From: Globodera rostochiensis
Lineage: Eukaryota; Nematoda; Chromadorea; Rhabditida; Heteroderidae
NCBI GenBank assembly: GCA_018350325.1
Contig: JAEVLN010000009.1
Span: forward strand, 3,113,559-3,177,558
DNA length: 64,000 bases
Direction: 5' to 3'
Shown here: in pieces, positions 10,748-24,681 of the stretch
Layout of the letters: every line of letters begins with the position of its first letter
How positions within the stretch are numbered: the first letter of the stretch is position 1
The notes under the pieces: model-generated
What the model saw: only the letters and a program-made list of their open reading frames with translations
Database searches by the model: none
Told to the model about the DNA's origin: nothing
Position numbers and translations under genes: made by a program

Positions 10748-12625
10748 CCAATAAATAAAAATGTTAATAAATCTAATAATAAAAATTGTTATCAAATTTT
10801 TATTACACTTTAAAAGATCAAAACTAATGAAAATAATTAAAAAAAGAAATTTTATTATCATTTCATTAATGCACCCAGTTCATGCCAATCAATATGAAAT
10901 CACGTATTTGCTCTAGTCATTTGTCAATTTCGTCGCCGTAGCCACAATCATTTATGTTCAGTATTAAATATTCCTTACATTAAATATTTATTGCATTTTA
11001 ATTTTATTTACTTTAATTACAACTGGGTTTTTATCATAAAATCGTTTAACATTTATTGTAAAGCACATTTTAGAATATTTTTTAGTTTTAAACAGTTTAT
11101 TCTTTTATGATAAAATTTTATTTGTGTCATTTTGAATGAAAATACTCTTAACTTGATTCATATTTGCAATATTTTATCAAAAATTCACTGTTATTTAGTT
11201 TAATTCATACTTTGTTCAAACCACCCCTCTCACTTTCTTATGATGTGTATCTAACCATATGCGCTAGCACAATAAAGTGCATTTTTTATTTGCTGTGTAC
11301 ATTCTATCGGCTGCTATAAAGGCCCTTTAATTTTTACTTTTTTGAATTTGTCAGTTTATAAATCGACGTCTTAGACTTTTATTCATGGCGATCAAACAAT
11401 AGTTTCAAGGGTGCTCACCACGGTTTAAATGTAATTTTTTATATACGCTTCTTAAATTTTTGTTGCCAAAATATTTATATTAAAACATATATTTAAAAGT
11501 CAAGATATATTTGAATTATTAAGCATTTTAAGAAAACTATAACAAATTAAAATTTTTCTTTTATATTTTACTAAAATATTTGATTAATTTTTTTTGTATT
11601 AAAATGGCTTAAGCTGGTTGTCAATTTGATATTTAAAGTTGCTTACCTCTTTGGTAGTTGAATATCTATTTAAATTTAAATCTCACTTTATTTGACTGTT
11701 TACCTATATTAAATTAAAATTTTATAATAATTACTTTGGGAAAGTTCTTAAGCAAATGGAATAAAAGTAAAAAATTCCAAAGGAATGAAAACGCATAAAT
11801 ACGATTTGTAATTTATTGTTCTAAAATAAAATTTGAAAACAAATAATTTTTGCAAATTATTTATTTAATCTGTCAACTTATTTTTTAATTTAAATACATA
11901 GAATTATTTGTATTACTAAACCATTTGCTTTGATATTATTTCAGAATAAGTTTTATTTATTTTTCGCTTTCATAATTTTTTAATTATTGAGAAACTATCT
12001 TTGAAAGTAGCATATATACCAAATTTTCAATTTAAACGTGCATCTTTTGTTCAATCAGCCAGTACACTGAATACACACAAAATAAATTTTTTCATTTTAT
12101 TTATTTTTAAATTTTATTACACATACTGACATTTAGCCTAAATAGAACTTTGAATAAATTTGTATATATTTCCATTACACTTATTCTATTATAAATAAAT
12201 TATTTTAATTTTTTGTAATAAAGAAAAAAAGAGATATTCATTATTCGTCAACTCGCTCTTCATACTCTCAGCTGAGGCAATAATAATTTATGTTTATATT
12301 AAAAAGAATTATATTAATAAATATGTTAACTCTTGTTTATGTTGCAGTATGTAAGCGAATAAAATTTAAATAGTATTCAGCCGCTTTTTGTTCTTTAAAA
12401 AAACGCGTCTTCTTTTTGTGACATAATTAAAAAATTGTATTATAATAAATTTGCATATGCTTTTATTTTTTCTTTATTATTATAATATTTGCAATATTAT
12501 TAATTTATCAATGCTTGAAGAATTAAACGCGAGTGCGTTACGAAACTTTTTGCTTTTTCTTTTTTTAATGTTACTTTATTACCTATTATTAGTTATTGTT
12601 TTTATTAATTTAATTTCCTTGGCGC
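10748..12625. other. AT-rich interval, no resolved gene
   Basis: Mostly T-rich sequence. A GC patch at 10,870-10,950 is open on the plus strand as HPVHANQYEITYLL followed by a hydrophobic stretch, but it is also readable on the minus strand, so I do not call it. A standard-code frame of 62 residues at 12,451-12,639 is hydrophobic and low in complexity. Confidence 0.35.
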
Positions 12626-13219
12626 ATGAACGAATTTGAGTGGATCCAAGATTATGAAATTTTTAAGGCTATTTTAAAACGTTTTATCATCGGCATAGTA
12701 AATGATTATATTTCTGTGAAAAGACCGTACGGGCCCTTGTCCGATCGCTAAAATACAATTATGACAAATTATTGTAAACTTTTTAGGTCGGTCTATAGAA
12801 TGTGTAAATTTAAAATTTAAAAGATTAATTAATAATTTATAACAAAATATCATTATTTTAATATTCAAGATATAAAACTAAAAATAGTAATTAAATAAAA
12901 GCAAGAATTATTTAAAGAAACAATTCAGACTTCCTGGACTCCGTTAGGCCAATCCAAGCGGACTTTTAGTCAGGAATATATGAATATAACGGAACATCGA
13001 GCGTAAAAATTTAAAAAACTAAAAATAAATAAAGAAATTGGAGCCCATTTAAAAAAAATTAAAATATTACATAGACACCGGAAAATTGTCAACCTCGAGG
13101 TAAAAGGGCCACTAAAAGCATTTAAGACTGAATCCCAAAAACTCTCTTTTAGATTTGATAAACAAGATGAAGATGACGAAGCAGAAGACTATGAACGGGA
13201 ACGAGTCAAAAATAAATGA
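12626..13219 (+). CDS. Ciliate-code gene, 197 residues, acidic C-terminus
   Basis: The clearest gene of the block. ATG at 12,626-12,628, TGA at 13,217-13,219, no TGA between. Six in-frame TAA codons (12,749; 12,818; 12,830; 12,833; 12,896; 13,004) would be Gln. Several separate GC patches share this frame: MNEFEWIQDYEIFKAILKRF, SVKRPYGPLSDR, TSWTPLGQSKRTFSQEYM, NLEVKGPLKAFKTESQKL and a charged tail DEDDEAEDYERERVKNK. The protein is soluble-looking and basic in the middle. Family not recognised. A shorter, more AT-rich relative seems to lie at 29,970-30,191. The start could be further upstream. Confidence 0.55.
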
Positions 13220-14776
13220 ATTGACTCACAGACAACAAAATGATATTTAAAGATTTTTAATTTTGATGAAAAATGATAAAGGGCGGACAATTCGAAATGA
13301 AATTGTGTTGGAAAACAATTTGTTATTAAACTGTAAAATTGGGACAAACAAAATAATTTACAATTTGAGCCACAAAATGAATGCATAAAACTTTGTATGA
13401 AAAATGGGTATAATATGCTGAAGATTAATTTGTTTAAAAAACACTTTATTATAAGTTCAATTAATATGATAAAAAAACGAGTTTTATTAACTAATTATAA
13501 TTCCGTTAATTAAACTTAAACTCAGATAAATTAACAAAATTTGTTTTATTTTATACATAAAAAATATGGAAAATTTATTAGATGACATTTCTTTTAATTT
13601 GACATGAAGAGTTCCGACGAGACGTTTAATATTGAGTCCGAAACGGAGCTTTATTGAAATAAATTTATAAATGAACATACACTCAATATTTCGATTTAAT
13701 TTTTCCAATTAATTTGGTTAATTTCTAGAACAATTATTTTTTTCTTGGGATAATTCAATTAGAGCCTTTGACTTTATTAAAAAATTTTCAGATATATTGA
13801 TACTAAGTTCTAAGTTCTGTTTAGTTATTTAAGTGCCTTTTGTTCTTAAATTACTTGTATTGTCTTTATCTGAAATTATTTTTTAAATCGAAGGGTTTAT
13901 CATTAATGGATTGTTAACTTCATAATATATTTTTGAAATTAACTTTAATATAATTTGAGTTTATGATTAATATTTCTTAAGTGCATTTAGCAGAAATATA
14001 AATTTTTTAAAACAAAAATAAGTAAAAGTGTTATTTTGGTTTTTATGTTTGAAGTAATTTTTATATTTTAATAAATTTATTACAAATGATTAGTACGAAT
14101 ATTTAATACATTTGTCTTTGATGAAAAAATTGTCCGATAGTTGCAAAGAACCGTGCTATGTTGTTGTACTTATTCTTTTATGTTTTACATAAGGGCATCA
14201 ATTGCAACTTGCATGTTAAAGTTTTTTTAAGATAATGAAAAAAAGCTTGACCTCGGATATTCATTGCGAACAGCTAGTGTCGTTGAAGCGAACAAGTATC
14301 CCATTATGTTTTCAGCGTTTATCAATTTTTTAATAACCTATAGCGGGATATTTTCTCAAATAACCCTTTAACAACAAAATTGCCATTATTCTTTTAATTA
14401 GTAGAACAGATAAACGATTTTATAATTTTGAGTTTTGCCCATAAATATCCATTTAATAAAATTATTTTATTTTTTTTTGCGTTAGAACTCAATTTAAACG
14501 TTCAAATTAATTTATAAATTATCAATTGTAAACAGAAATAATGAAAACAAAAAGATTACAGATTGTAATAATATATCTCCAGACAAATAAATAAATTAGA
14601 ATATTTAGTTGAATTATTTTTTCGTTCTTTACATCTTCAACTTGTAATCTTTAATATCATATTTTATGTACTTGTGTTTATGGTTTAATACACTTTTAAA
14701 TAACTGGCTTAAATTTAAATGTTTTGAAATTATATTTGAAAAAAATAATTAATTTAACATTCATTCCTTTTGATGA
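13220..14776. other. AT-rich interval, no resolved gene
   Basis: A-rich then T-rich sequence. Small GC patches at 13,600-13,660 and 14,250-14,310 could belong to genes, but I could not fix a frame for them. Confidence 0.35.
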
Positions 14777-15010
14777 AATCAAATGATTTTTTTAACTTTT
14801 TAATTTAAGCATTAACTCAAGAAATATGTTCGTTTTTCGATTTTAACATATTCTAAAGAAAAACGGTCTTCCATCGAGGCCGATATCGCCGTAAAGCTGG
14901 GCGGAAAGGCAGCTGAGATGTTGATGTTTGGAATAAAATTCTTTAAACTGATAAATGAAAAACATTAGTATTATAAAAGTAAAATGGATAAAAAACCAGA
15001 GCAGGGCTGA
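14777..15010 (+). CDS. FtsH/AAA-protease (M41) fragment
   Basis: A GC-rich patch at 14,855-14,935 encodes YSKEKRSSIEADIAVKLGGK followed by AAEMLMFG. This matches the well-known segment of FtsH, Yme1 and Afg3-type proteases, where a helix leads into LGGRAAEELIFG. These are membrane-bound ATP-dependent zinc proteases of bacteria, mitochondria and plastids. Here the frame continues under the altered code to TGA at 15,008-15,010 with sequence that no longer resembles the family, and the HEAGH zinc motif and AAA domain are not found upstream. It is therefore an exon or a germline coding segment, or a pseudogene piece. Confidence 0.5.
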
Positions 15011-18000
15011 CAAAAATTTAAATCTGTCATGCTTTAAATTTTAATTTAAAAAATACAATATAAAATATTTATAAAATTTTAAAGTGTGAAAATAGATTTA
15101 AAAATAATCTTCATCAGAAAATATACATATTAATTATGGCAATAAGTATAAATAAGTTTATTTTTTAAATAAAATGATTTCGTTAGTAATTTTAATTATC
15201 AAGGTTGTAGAAGTATATTTTATATAAGTTTATTTTGATTAAACCCAATTCCGTTTTCAAAATACGCTTTTTAAACGTTTATAGCATTAAAGTTGCTTTA
15301 AACATTAATTATGTGTATAGCGTTTTCAGTTACATTTTTTTACACTTTTCAAAAATTTCATTATCATGCTTTCTTTTACTATAAATAAATAGTTTTTGTA
15401 TATTAGAATAATTATTAAGCTTTTTGAAAAAGCCTATATGAATTGAATGATGTGAAGAAAAATTTTAAAAAAATTTTTATATATATAAAATTTTTATTTA
15501 ACTTCCAGGCTGGGTGCACTTTTACAATATGTAATCAAAGATCTTTTATAACTAATTTTTACTATTGCAAAACAAAAAATAAAATACATATGAATTTTTT
15601 TAACGTATTTTAAGTTTTCTTCGAGAGTTACTTTTAAATAAAGTATTTGAAGTATTTTAATTTATACTTCATTTATTTCAAGAAAGTTTTTATGTTAATT
15701 TTGAATTTATTTATACAACAATATTTATTCTATAGGATATGCTGTCAATTTTTATAACACATTGCATGATTATTTTTATTTTGTGCTTTCAAAAGACGTA
15801 CACACCCGCACTTTCTCTGCGTGTGTATCGTCAAAGGCCGGATAAATCATTCACTATTTGCGGTGATTGACTGATCTTTTAGAGAATTTAATTTTTAGAA
15901 TTTACTGGCAAAAAATTAATAATATTTTTTTAGTAACGTCTCGTACTCCTGTATGATTTCCAGCAAAAATTGGTTTAACCGATGCATATAATAACAATTA
16001 GTTAATTTCTAAATTTATATTATTCATTTTGTTTAGATATTTAGAGTCACCGATAAATTTATAATATTTGATGATATAAAGTATTCTATCTCTTTTTTCT
16101 CAACAAGTTCATTTTATATTTGTTCACAAGAATATTGATAGGGTGCACAGCCTGGCATTTTGTTATGATAATTCCGTCGTATTGAGTTTAAAATCAATGT
16201 ATATATTAGCATATGAAATAATTTGTTAAATTTTAGCGGCGTATCTTAAATTTGTTTTAAACTTAAAACATACCGTATTTTTGTTATATTATATGCATTT
16301 TGATAAATTTCAAAAAACTCTTGCTAAAAGCAAAAGGTTATTATCATTGTGGGCACTTCCCCGGCACAATCATATATGATTCCGTGTGAACGTTATTTAT
16401 ACGGTTTGGTAATAAATTAAGTCTTCTGGTATCTTAATAATATTTGAGTTTAAATTCAAAAAATTTTGAATTTACACATTTATCTATGTATAGTATTGAC
16501 ATTTTTATAAATACTTAACGTTTATTTAGTAATAAAATGATTTTTAATAAATTAAACTCAGACCGTTAAGATTAATAGCGTGAAAATAGTTCTAGCAACT
16601 TTACTTATTTCATTCATTGTACTAATAATGGAAAAGTTAATTATTTTATGTTTTATGCAAGTTCTTTTGAATTTTCTGTATTTTGACTCAGTCTTACTAT
16701 AATATTTATTTGATTTTATGTTGATTGCATTTGTAATAATATTTTTTGTTATTAAATTGTTATGAATGATATAATGCTTCACCCGCGATTGCGGCGCAAT
16801 GGGTTTTTTTAATTGGTATCATGTAAATGTGTGTAGAGTTAATTTTAAGTTTTTGTTAATTATTTGGATTTGTTAAAAGAGCTATTTGTTTTTACAAAAT
16901 TTAATTATGAATTACTTGTTAAATGTATTGTAAGCAGATTCGAGTCATGATGCAACTTTAAAAATAGAACCAACCTTAAACTGATACAAGTTGTGTAGTT
17001 TATTTTATCAGTTTTTATTTAAAAAAAATTTTTAATAATATTTTTGAAAGAATTAATTCTTCTATTATTTTACTTTGTTTGCAATGTAATATAAATTAAT
17101 TAAATTATTTCTTTTTTTGTATTTAAAAAAGAATTTTATAATATCATATAATTTGGATTTTGGATTTATTATATTAATCACATTTAATAAGCAAATTTGG
17201 CGTGGAGAAAGAGACGACCTGCATCCAGATCGCAAACCCTTTTATTAAACTATTGTTAAATATTATCTTTTATCTTTTTTCCTAAAAGAATTTTAAAATT
17301 TAATCAATAGATTGGAATATTTTTATAAAGATTCCGTTTACATTAGTAATTATATTCATTTGTTTAGCTTTTTTAGTTTAATGGATTTTGTTTTAACTTC
17401 TATTAGGTTATCTTTGCATTTATAATTTTTTAATCAATTATTATTTCCAAATACGGTTATTTTCAAACTTAATTCAGCTTCAAGCTTCTTATAATCGGAA
17501 ACGTTTGGTAATTAGTAAGCAAAAACCAAGTAACTACCGTCAAATATTGCAATTGAAAAACAGATAAATAAAGCATTTGCGATAATTTTATGTTTATTTT
17601 TTTAAAAATAAATGAGCGCGAAAACAGCAAATATGAGGCTAGATAGAAGCTTTTCCTTCCACGGCCAATGCCCGCATATTTTTGTGTTTGAATCAAATAA
17701 ATAGCTGGAGCCACAAATTATGTAATTTTATTTAACAATTATATTTTATATGGCTTTTGTAAGTTTTATTCATTTTATATATTCGAGAATATTTAATGTA
17801 AAAAGAAATATGCGGCTTAGCACATCAACCTTTGTTAGATTAAATAAAAATGTTTCTTGATCAATTGCATTCTTCCAGACTGGCCAAGAATCAACCAACA
17901 GCAAACATTTTTTGCCACTTGAAATTTTTTAATAAAAAAATATTACAATCATAATATATTTTATAAATATGTATAAGTTCAATAACTCAAGTTTCATGGG

Positions 18001-21000
18001 GCTTTTGGCCGAGATGAAGCTTTTTTCAGAATTATATCCTTTCAGAGTATTTATTGATGTTTATTATCATACTTAAAAGTAATATAAAAAGTGGTTTTGC
18101 ATTAAGATATTTTTAATTCTGTGCATATTAATTTGAGTGTTTTTTATTTTTTACATTTATTTTATTCAAATTATTCTAATTAACTTTTACCATTTTGGCC
18201 GCGGAAAAGCTGAAAGCAGTGCAAACAAACGAGCGGTAAAACATCTGCTGATGTAATAATCTGTTCATCTTTTTAAGGCCTTCCCCCGTCCTTTCTGCTT
18301 AGGAGTGCGAAATTCGAGCGGCATTTCCGGCACTTTTGATGTAGGCATTACTATTTTGTTTTTGGTTAAATTTTGTTACCGTAATTTTAAAAAATGGTTT
18401 TGTCTTTCAATGAATTGAATTCATTAAAATAGAAAATATTTGTATAGTTTATGGGTTTTCAATCAATGTTTTAGCTGTAATGTCAAAATTCTATTATTTA
18501 TTATTTTTATTTTTAAATTATACTTCAACTAATTTTTAATTTTTTATTGTTGCCGAATTAGATTTAACTAAGAGTTCCACCATTATTTTTTTATTTTTTA
18601 TAAATAAACTGTTGAATAAAGGTTCCGGATTGGCGAAGAAAGCAAATTAATAATTGCGACATATAAATGATTTTATAAACTTTTTTATAGAATGATCAGA
18701 AGCATTTAAATTTTTAAGAGCAACATTAAAACATAATGCATATTGGTGAAAGTATATTTTATAAAAGATGATATAAATGTTTGCTTTGCATTCGTAGAGT
18801 CCACCTTCCCAGCTTTTTAACTATAGCTTGTGTTTTATTACCGAACATTTGGCGTTTTATATTTTTATACTTTGGTATAAGCGCAGCATTTGCAAGTTTA
18901 TATCATTTAAAGACTTAATACAACGATTGTGAATGATGATTAAAAAATTAAATCATAGAAATGGAATATCTTTTATTTGCAATTTGTTAAAATAATACTT
19001 TTTTTATTAATGGAATTATTGACTTTATTGGTATTATATATTTTAACTTTAAAACAATCTGCAATTTTTATTAATATTTTTTATTTGCTCTAAAATTAAA
19101 TTTATTATTATTAGTTTTATCTACTGTTTAATTTAAATTGCAGCATTAAAATGGTAGTCAATAAAATTGTATTTTTTATTGATATAAATATGGGCTTTCC
19201 TTAAAAACTTGCAACAAGCTTCTGATCAATTAATAAATTAATTTTGGTCTAATAGTCCCATCCCTTTTGTATCTTTCAAATGCATCCAGCTTTGAAAATA
19301 CGCCTTGTTCTCCAGCGGCAGCCTAATTATATTTATAACAAATAAAAAAAAATATAAAATATATTATATTTATTTGTAAGGATTTTTATTAAGATCGGTG
19401 TTTTCTAGATATTTCAAATAATCAACACATAGGGGCACGGTTCCATTTAACTACTTATCAATTTATGATGCTTTTGTCCTATCTTTTTGTTGGTGAAAAT
19501 TGAGCGGCTTTTTATGTTTACTAAAATCATTTTTTGAATTTTCTTATTATTCTAATCATGTAATGTTTTATCAATATTTGTTGGTTCAATTACTATCATT
19601 TCAGTATCTTTTATTTATTATCAAAAGCAAAATGAATCTTTTGGAATTTATTTATATTTTAATTTTTAAGAATTAATAAGGTAATTCCCACAATTTTTTG
19701 AGACGCAGTAACATTAAGATTTAACAAACTTAAGGTATCAAAATGCACAACTTAGGTTATGTAATATTGTTTTAATTCCGCAAAAAAAGCTGATTTGGAA
19801 AAATTATTTGCACAGTACTTTTTGTTACAAATCCTTTTGTCCCATTTAAAGAACCACAAATTAATATCTAATAAATTCGAAGAAACGTAGAATAATTGAT
19901 TTTTTGTTATATAAGTCGTATTTAGTTTGTTGATATTTAGAAATTATGTGCAGACAAATAGAATTTTAATTATTATGAAGGTAGACAGTATAAAAGTATC
20001 AGAAAATTAATAAAAGTGAATTTTAAAAATATTCATTTTTCTTCGCCTACAGTTTTTGCTTCCCACGCAAGGTTAGCACAATTTTTTGCCCTCAGTGTTA
20101 CATAGAATTTTTGCTTTTTAATGGGCTCATAAATTTATATTTTTATTCAATTGAAAAAATTTAGAATTTAAAATCAATTCATTAAAATCTTAAGTTATAC
20201 CAGCCTCTACAAATAAAAGATTATTTTTAATTGATTATTCAACGTTAAATAAGTAGAAAATTGAGTAGCCGACATTTCTATCTTGGGTAAATTTTCATTT
20301 TCTGATTTAAATATTTTTTGATTATATATTAAAAAATGGCGATTTCCGGGTGTATTTCTTAAAATATTTTTTTAAAATTACTGTAAGATTGTTTCTCTTT
20401 GCATTTTAATTTCATATTGATATATTATCATTTAGAGTAAATATTTATCCGTTTTAAATAACTGATTTTAATCATAAATAGTTTCGAAGTTAAAGTTTTT
20501 TTAAAATGTATTACTTTTCCATTTAAGCGATAAATAAAGATCATAAATTTAAATTTGAAGTGAACTCATTCAAAAGCAAATATTTAAGTCAAATCTCAAA
20601 CTGTTACGGTCCATGTTGTGACGACACAACTTCAGGTTGCATGCGCAGGGCGTGTTTCGCAAACTTTAAGCTAAAATATTATTTATTTTAAAAAAATTTT
20701 CATTAAAGAATGGACTTGTGAATTTATATTATAAATGAAAAGCAATATAAAAAATTAGTCCTGTTATTCATTTTTTTGAAAAACTTGTTTAGTTTTTGTT
20801 TAACAATTTCTTTTTGTTTTATATATTAAGTTAACCTTAATTTCTCTCAAGAATGCTCCTGCGCTGATTTGTACACCCAGGGACAAATATTTTGGTACAA
20901 ATCTTTTTTTAATATTTATGGATGGTTAAAATTAAATAAGTTGATTAAATAAATTGGTTTTTCTAATAATTTATTTATAAAGATTTTTATCGATTATTTT

Positions 21001-21555
21001 ATATAATGTTGGCGTATTCTTGACTATATAGTTTTAACATTTTTTCTCAATTATAATTGCATGTTTTATATTGCGCAGCTTTTAGGCTTTAAGGCTAATT
21101 TGAGCTTTCTGTAGATCACCAATTATTCAGCTATAATTTTGATGGCGCTCCATGTCATGCTCTTTTGCTTCCTCTAACAAGCGTTCTCCGGTTTGTGTTT
21201 TATCTCTTGGTTAGTTTATTAAATATATATTGTTATTTCTTTCGTTATTTCAACAAATTTAAACTTATCTTATGCAATTTATGCTTTCAGCTTAACTAAG
21301 ACTTATGTTGTTTAAAAAAAAGGAAACTCTAAATTTCTCTTGCAATGGTCAATAAACTATTGTTGCTAAAGCTATCATTCTCGGGATTTAATTTTTTGTA
21401 TGATTTTTCAACAAAGTTTTGCATTTGAAACATGTCGGCAAATTTATAGTTTGGAGTAATTTAAGAGCCATAAACTAGTTTACACCAAGAGAATTAATAA
21501 TAATCAACTAATAATTAATATCACGATGCTTTCTTAAAGAGAATCAACAGCATTT
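15011..21555. other. AT-rich interval, scattered coding-like patches, no resolved gene
   Basis: Long T-rich stretch. Patches of higher GC occur near 15,800-15,860, 17,210-17,240, 17,640-17,670, 18,200-18,340, 20,600-20,660, 20,850-20,890 and 21,110-21,200. The patch at 20,600 encodes a Cys-rich stretch (NCYGPCCDDTTSGCMRRACF) in one frame and a Val/Thr-rich one in another. They may be exons or germline coding segments separated by non-coding AT-rich DNA. I could not assemble any into a gene. Confidence 0.35.
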
Positions 21556-21805
21556 TCAAATATAAAGTGAACTTTTGCCCCGCAATAGACTTACAGTTGG
21601 CGGTTTTGTACATTCTACTGCATCTTGCTGCAAATTGCCGTGATAGTAAAATGTTATTTATATTTGTTGGTCAGCAATTAATGTTTTATTCTTGCCATTG
21701 TTTATAATTAATTTACTTATTTTTTTAATCTTTTTATAAAATTTTGTGTGGCTTTTAATTGGTAATGATTATTTTATAGATAGAAGACAAATTAATGCCC
21801 CCGCC
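21556..21805 (-). repeat. Inverted repeat, left arm
   Basis: About 250 bp is the reverse complement of 23,377-23,640. The inner end is marked by CCCCCGCC. Along the arm I see no base substitution against the other arm, only four 1-2 base indels, two of them in A or T runs. Flanks on both sides do not match, so the repeat is limited to the arms. Confidence 0.85.
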
Positions 21806-23376
21806 TATAAACTTTAAAATGTTTTAGATTACATTTAAAAAAGGAAAATTTAAACGTATTTAGTCAACTTTTATTTATCATATATTTTTATTTATTAAGG
21901 ACTAAAAAAATTACAAAATTGGAATGGTTTTGTTGTCTACTAAAATATATCTTTGAAAATATTTAAATAAATAAGAAAACTAACAATTGCAAAATTCCTA
22001 TAAATCAAGAAAGGCATTTCACACCATAATGACTTTTAACTGGCTTACCCTCGTTAATATTGAACAAAAACAAATTAAAAGAGAATAAAAATTATTAAAC
22101 TAAATTTGGATTTACTTTACTAAAAGTTGAATTAATTGTGAGTAAATATTACTGCAAAAATATAAGTATTGAAAATTTACAACTAAAATGAACAAAAACG
22201 CAACAATTAAAATAAATGGATTATGCATTCTTTTAATATTAATGGAAAAACATAAAAACTATTTAATTTATAAATAAAGTAATGTACCATAAAGTTTTTA
22301 TTATGAAATTTTCGGACGAGTTAAATAATACATCTTTCTAACGCAAAACAGAGAAAGGCATGGGTAAAATTTCAATTAATTATTAAATTGATTTAAAACA
22401 AATTTAACAAACAAATCTGGGCAAAATTATACGCCGTATCGCACACAATGAAATATATTTAGAATAATCTAAATACATTGTTAAAATATATTTATTCAAT
22501 AGAAAACTTCTATTACTGCAATTTCAATATTTTGGCATAAGATTAAATAAAAAAGCCCCTACTCCCGCTAAAATAATTTGCTGACACAGCTCAAAAAAAG
22601 CTGAAAAAAACTTTTTACATTTTAGGTGCACATCCATCCGTTTATCGACGGAAACGGAAGCTTGTCAAGGCTTCTGATGAACTTGATATTGCGCGGCGAC
22701 GTACCCAAAGAAAAACGTGCATTAATTTATAAATAACAAAACGCAAATCAAGAAATAAGATTATATTTAAATTCTCAATACTTCTAAAAAGGCTTTAAAC
22801 CTATTAATTATATATAATATATTCAATAATTATGATAGGTAATTAGATATGAATTACCATGTGGTGTATAAGAGAAAAATAACAAAACATAAACAGTCCA
22901 TTGAAATTTATTTTGAAATAATAAATTAGAATATGTTTAAAATAAAATATTATGGAATGATTTAAAATTGGCATTCTTTTCAAAAATTTAAGCAAAAAAA
23001 TCCTACTATTTAAACAATTTAATTACAAAAATCTAAATAAACTATATTTAAAGAATCTATAAAAAGAAAAAAACTTTATAATTTAAATGGTATAAAATGT
23101 TAAGTTACAGAAAAACAATGCTCTCCATTCACGTATTTATTACTTATGCTTTAATAAATTATCTATCTTTTGTTAAAAAATTAAAAAAAAAATTATTGTA
23201 GCTAGAAAAAACAATAAATCTGAGCGACTCCTGAAAAGCACGGAAATTTGTGAAGATGACGGCATTTTTTAATATTTGATAATAATGACAAAAAATTAAA
23301 ATCTATGATAAGCATCGAATTTAGCAAACTTCCAATTAAACAATTCAAGAATAAATTAAAAAGGTCAAGTATCAAA
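21806..23376. other. Spacer of the inverted repeat, AT-rich
   Basis: The 1.6 kb between the arms is A-rich, with a GC patch near 22,625-22,720 and no resolved gene. The A-rich bias suggests plus-strand orientation, as in the right arm. Confidence 0.35.
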
Positions 23377-23662
23377 GGCGGGGGCATTAATTTGTCTTCT
23401 ATCTATAAAATAATCATTACCAATTAAAAGCCACACAAAATTTTATAAAAAGATTAAAAAAAAATAAGTAAATTAATTATAAACAATGGCAAGATATAAA
23501 ACATTAATTGCTGACCAACAAATATAAATAACATTTTACTATCACGGCAATTTGTCAGCAAGATGCAGTAGAATGTACAAAACCGCCAACTGTAAGTCTA
23601 TTGCGGGGCAAAAGTTTCACTTTATATTTAAATATATTTATTTCAGTCATCTATTGAAATGA
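23309..23662 (+). CDS. Ciliate-code frame in the right arm of the inverted repeat
   Basis: Open between TGA at 23,306-23,308 and TGA at 23,660-23,662 (117 codons). A possible ATG at 23,486-23,488 starts MARYKTLIADQQIQITFYYH, followed by a Cys-containing segment (NLSARCSRMYKTANCKS). TAA and TAG codons read as Gln. In the left arm the same coding sequence is broken by indels. Family not recognised. Confidence 0.4.
23377..23640 (+). repeat. Inverted repeat, right arm
   Basis: Reverse complement of 21,556-21,805, beginning at GGCGGGGGCATTAATTTGTC and ending near TTCACTTTATATTT. It overlaps the coding-like frame 23,309-23,662. Confidence 0.85.
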
Positions 23663-23967
23663 CGCTGGACATGTCGGCGACATAGTCTTTGGACTTATCA
23701 CAAATTTGCAAATGTAATAATAATGATTTAATAAGGAAAACAAAACATTTAATAAAATTAAACCGTTCCAAAATCAAAGAATCATTTTTGCTTATTAACT
23801 TTTCAAAATATGAAAAATAATTAAAACTCATTTAAAAAGCATAACACAAATTAGTGCAAAAAAAATGTTTACAAAATTTAACAAAAATTTAATTTACTAA
23901 AAATCTCTTATGCGTAGGCCGGAAACGGTTCTTACGACTATGAATCGGGTGATGTCAAATAAAATGA

Positions 23968-24201
23968 TAATTTTATTATATTTAAAATTTAGTCATTTTT
24001 TTATGCGAAAATTTCCCGCTGCCCGGAGAAAAAGCGTCGGGAATCATGGAAACCAACGAATTTTGTGTTATAAGTTCCGAGGAGCCTAAGCGTTGTAATG
24101 CCAACGGGCACCCAATTAAGCTTGATAAAATGTAGCCCATGTAATAAATGAAAAGTAATATTATTTTAAAGTTAAACTTTTGCTGTACTTGTCAATATTG
24201 A
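23968..24201 (+). CDS. Ciliate-code frame, ~78 residues, unrecognised
   Basis: Open from after TGA at 23,965-23,967 to TGA at 24,199-24,201. A GC patch reads LCENFPLPGEKASGIMETNE, then FCVISSEEPKRCNANGHPIK, then a stretch with TAG, TAA and TAA codons that becomes KMQPMQQMK. This is a good example of the altered code: the three stops lie directly after well-formed coding sequence and before more of it. The C-terminus has CCTC. Family not recognised. Confidence 0.5.
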
Positions 24202-24681
24202 AATATAAAAAATTTAATTTATTAAATAGTGGGTTTTAGAAACGCAAAGGCATTGTGAAAACATTGAAAAAATATATTAAATGGAACAAATTGGCTCTGT
24301 TTCGAAAATGGAAGAAAGCATCCATGATATTTGTAGCAAATATACAAAGATTATGCCAAAAGAAATGTTTGAGTAATAAAAATTTGAGATTATAGTCAAA
24401 AACAATTAAAATTATTAATCAGAATTATGCATAAATTTGTTAAAATATTAAACAAAATAAAAACTTAGTCATTCAAAAGTGCAATAATTGGAAATAAATA
24501 TTTTTAGAAAAATCAAATACCTTGCCAAAACAAACCAAAACAAAAATTATGTGCTCCATTAAACCCATAAAGCATATTCAATAATTAAGATTTAAAAACA
24601 ATAATACTTCTAATTTGTGCCAGAAGCTAACTAAAACAACTGGAGATAACGCAGACTTACGTAGGCATTTGGGGAAATTTT

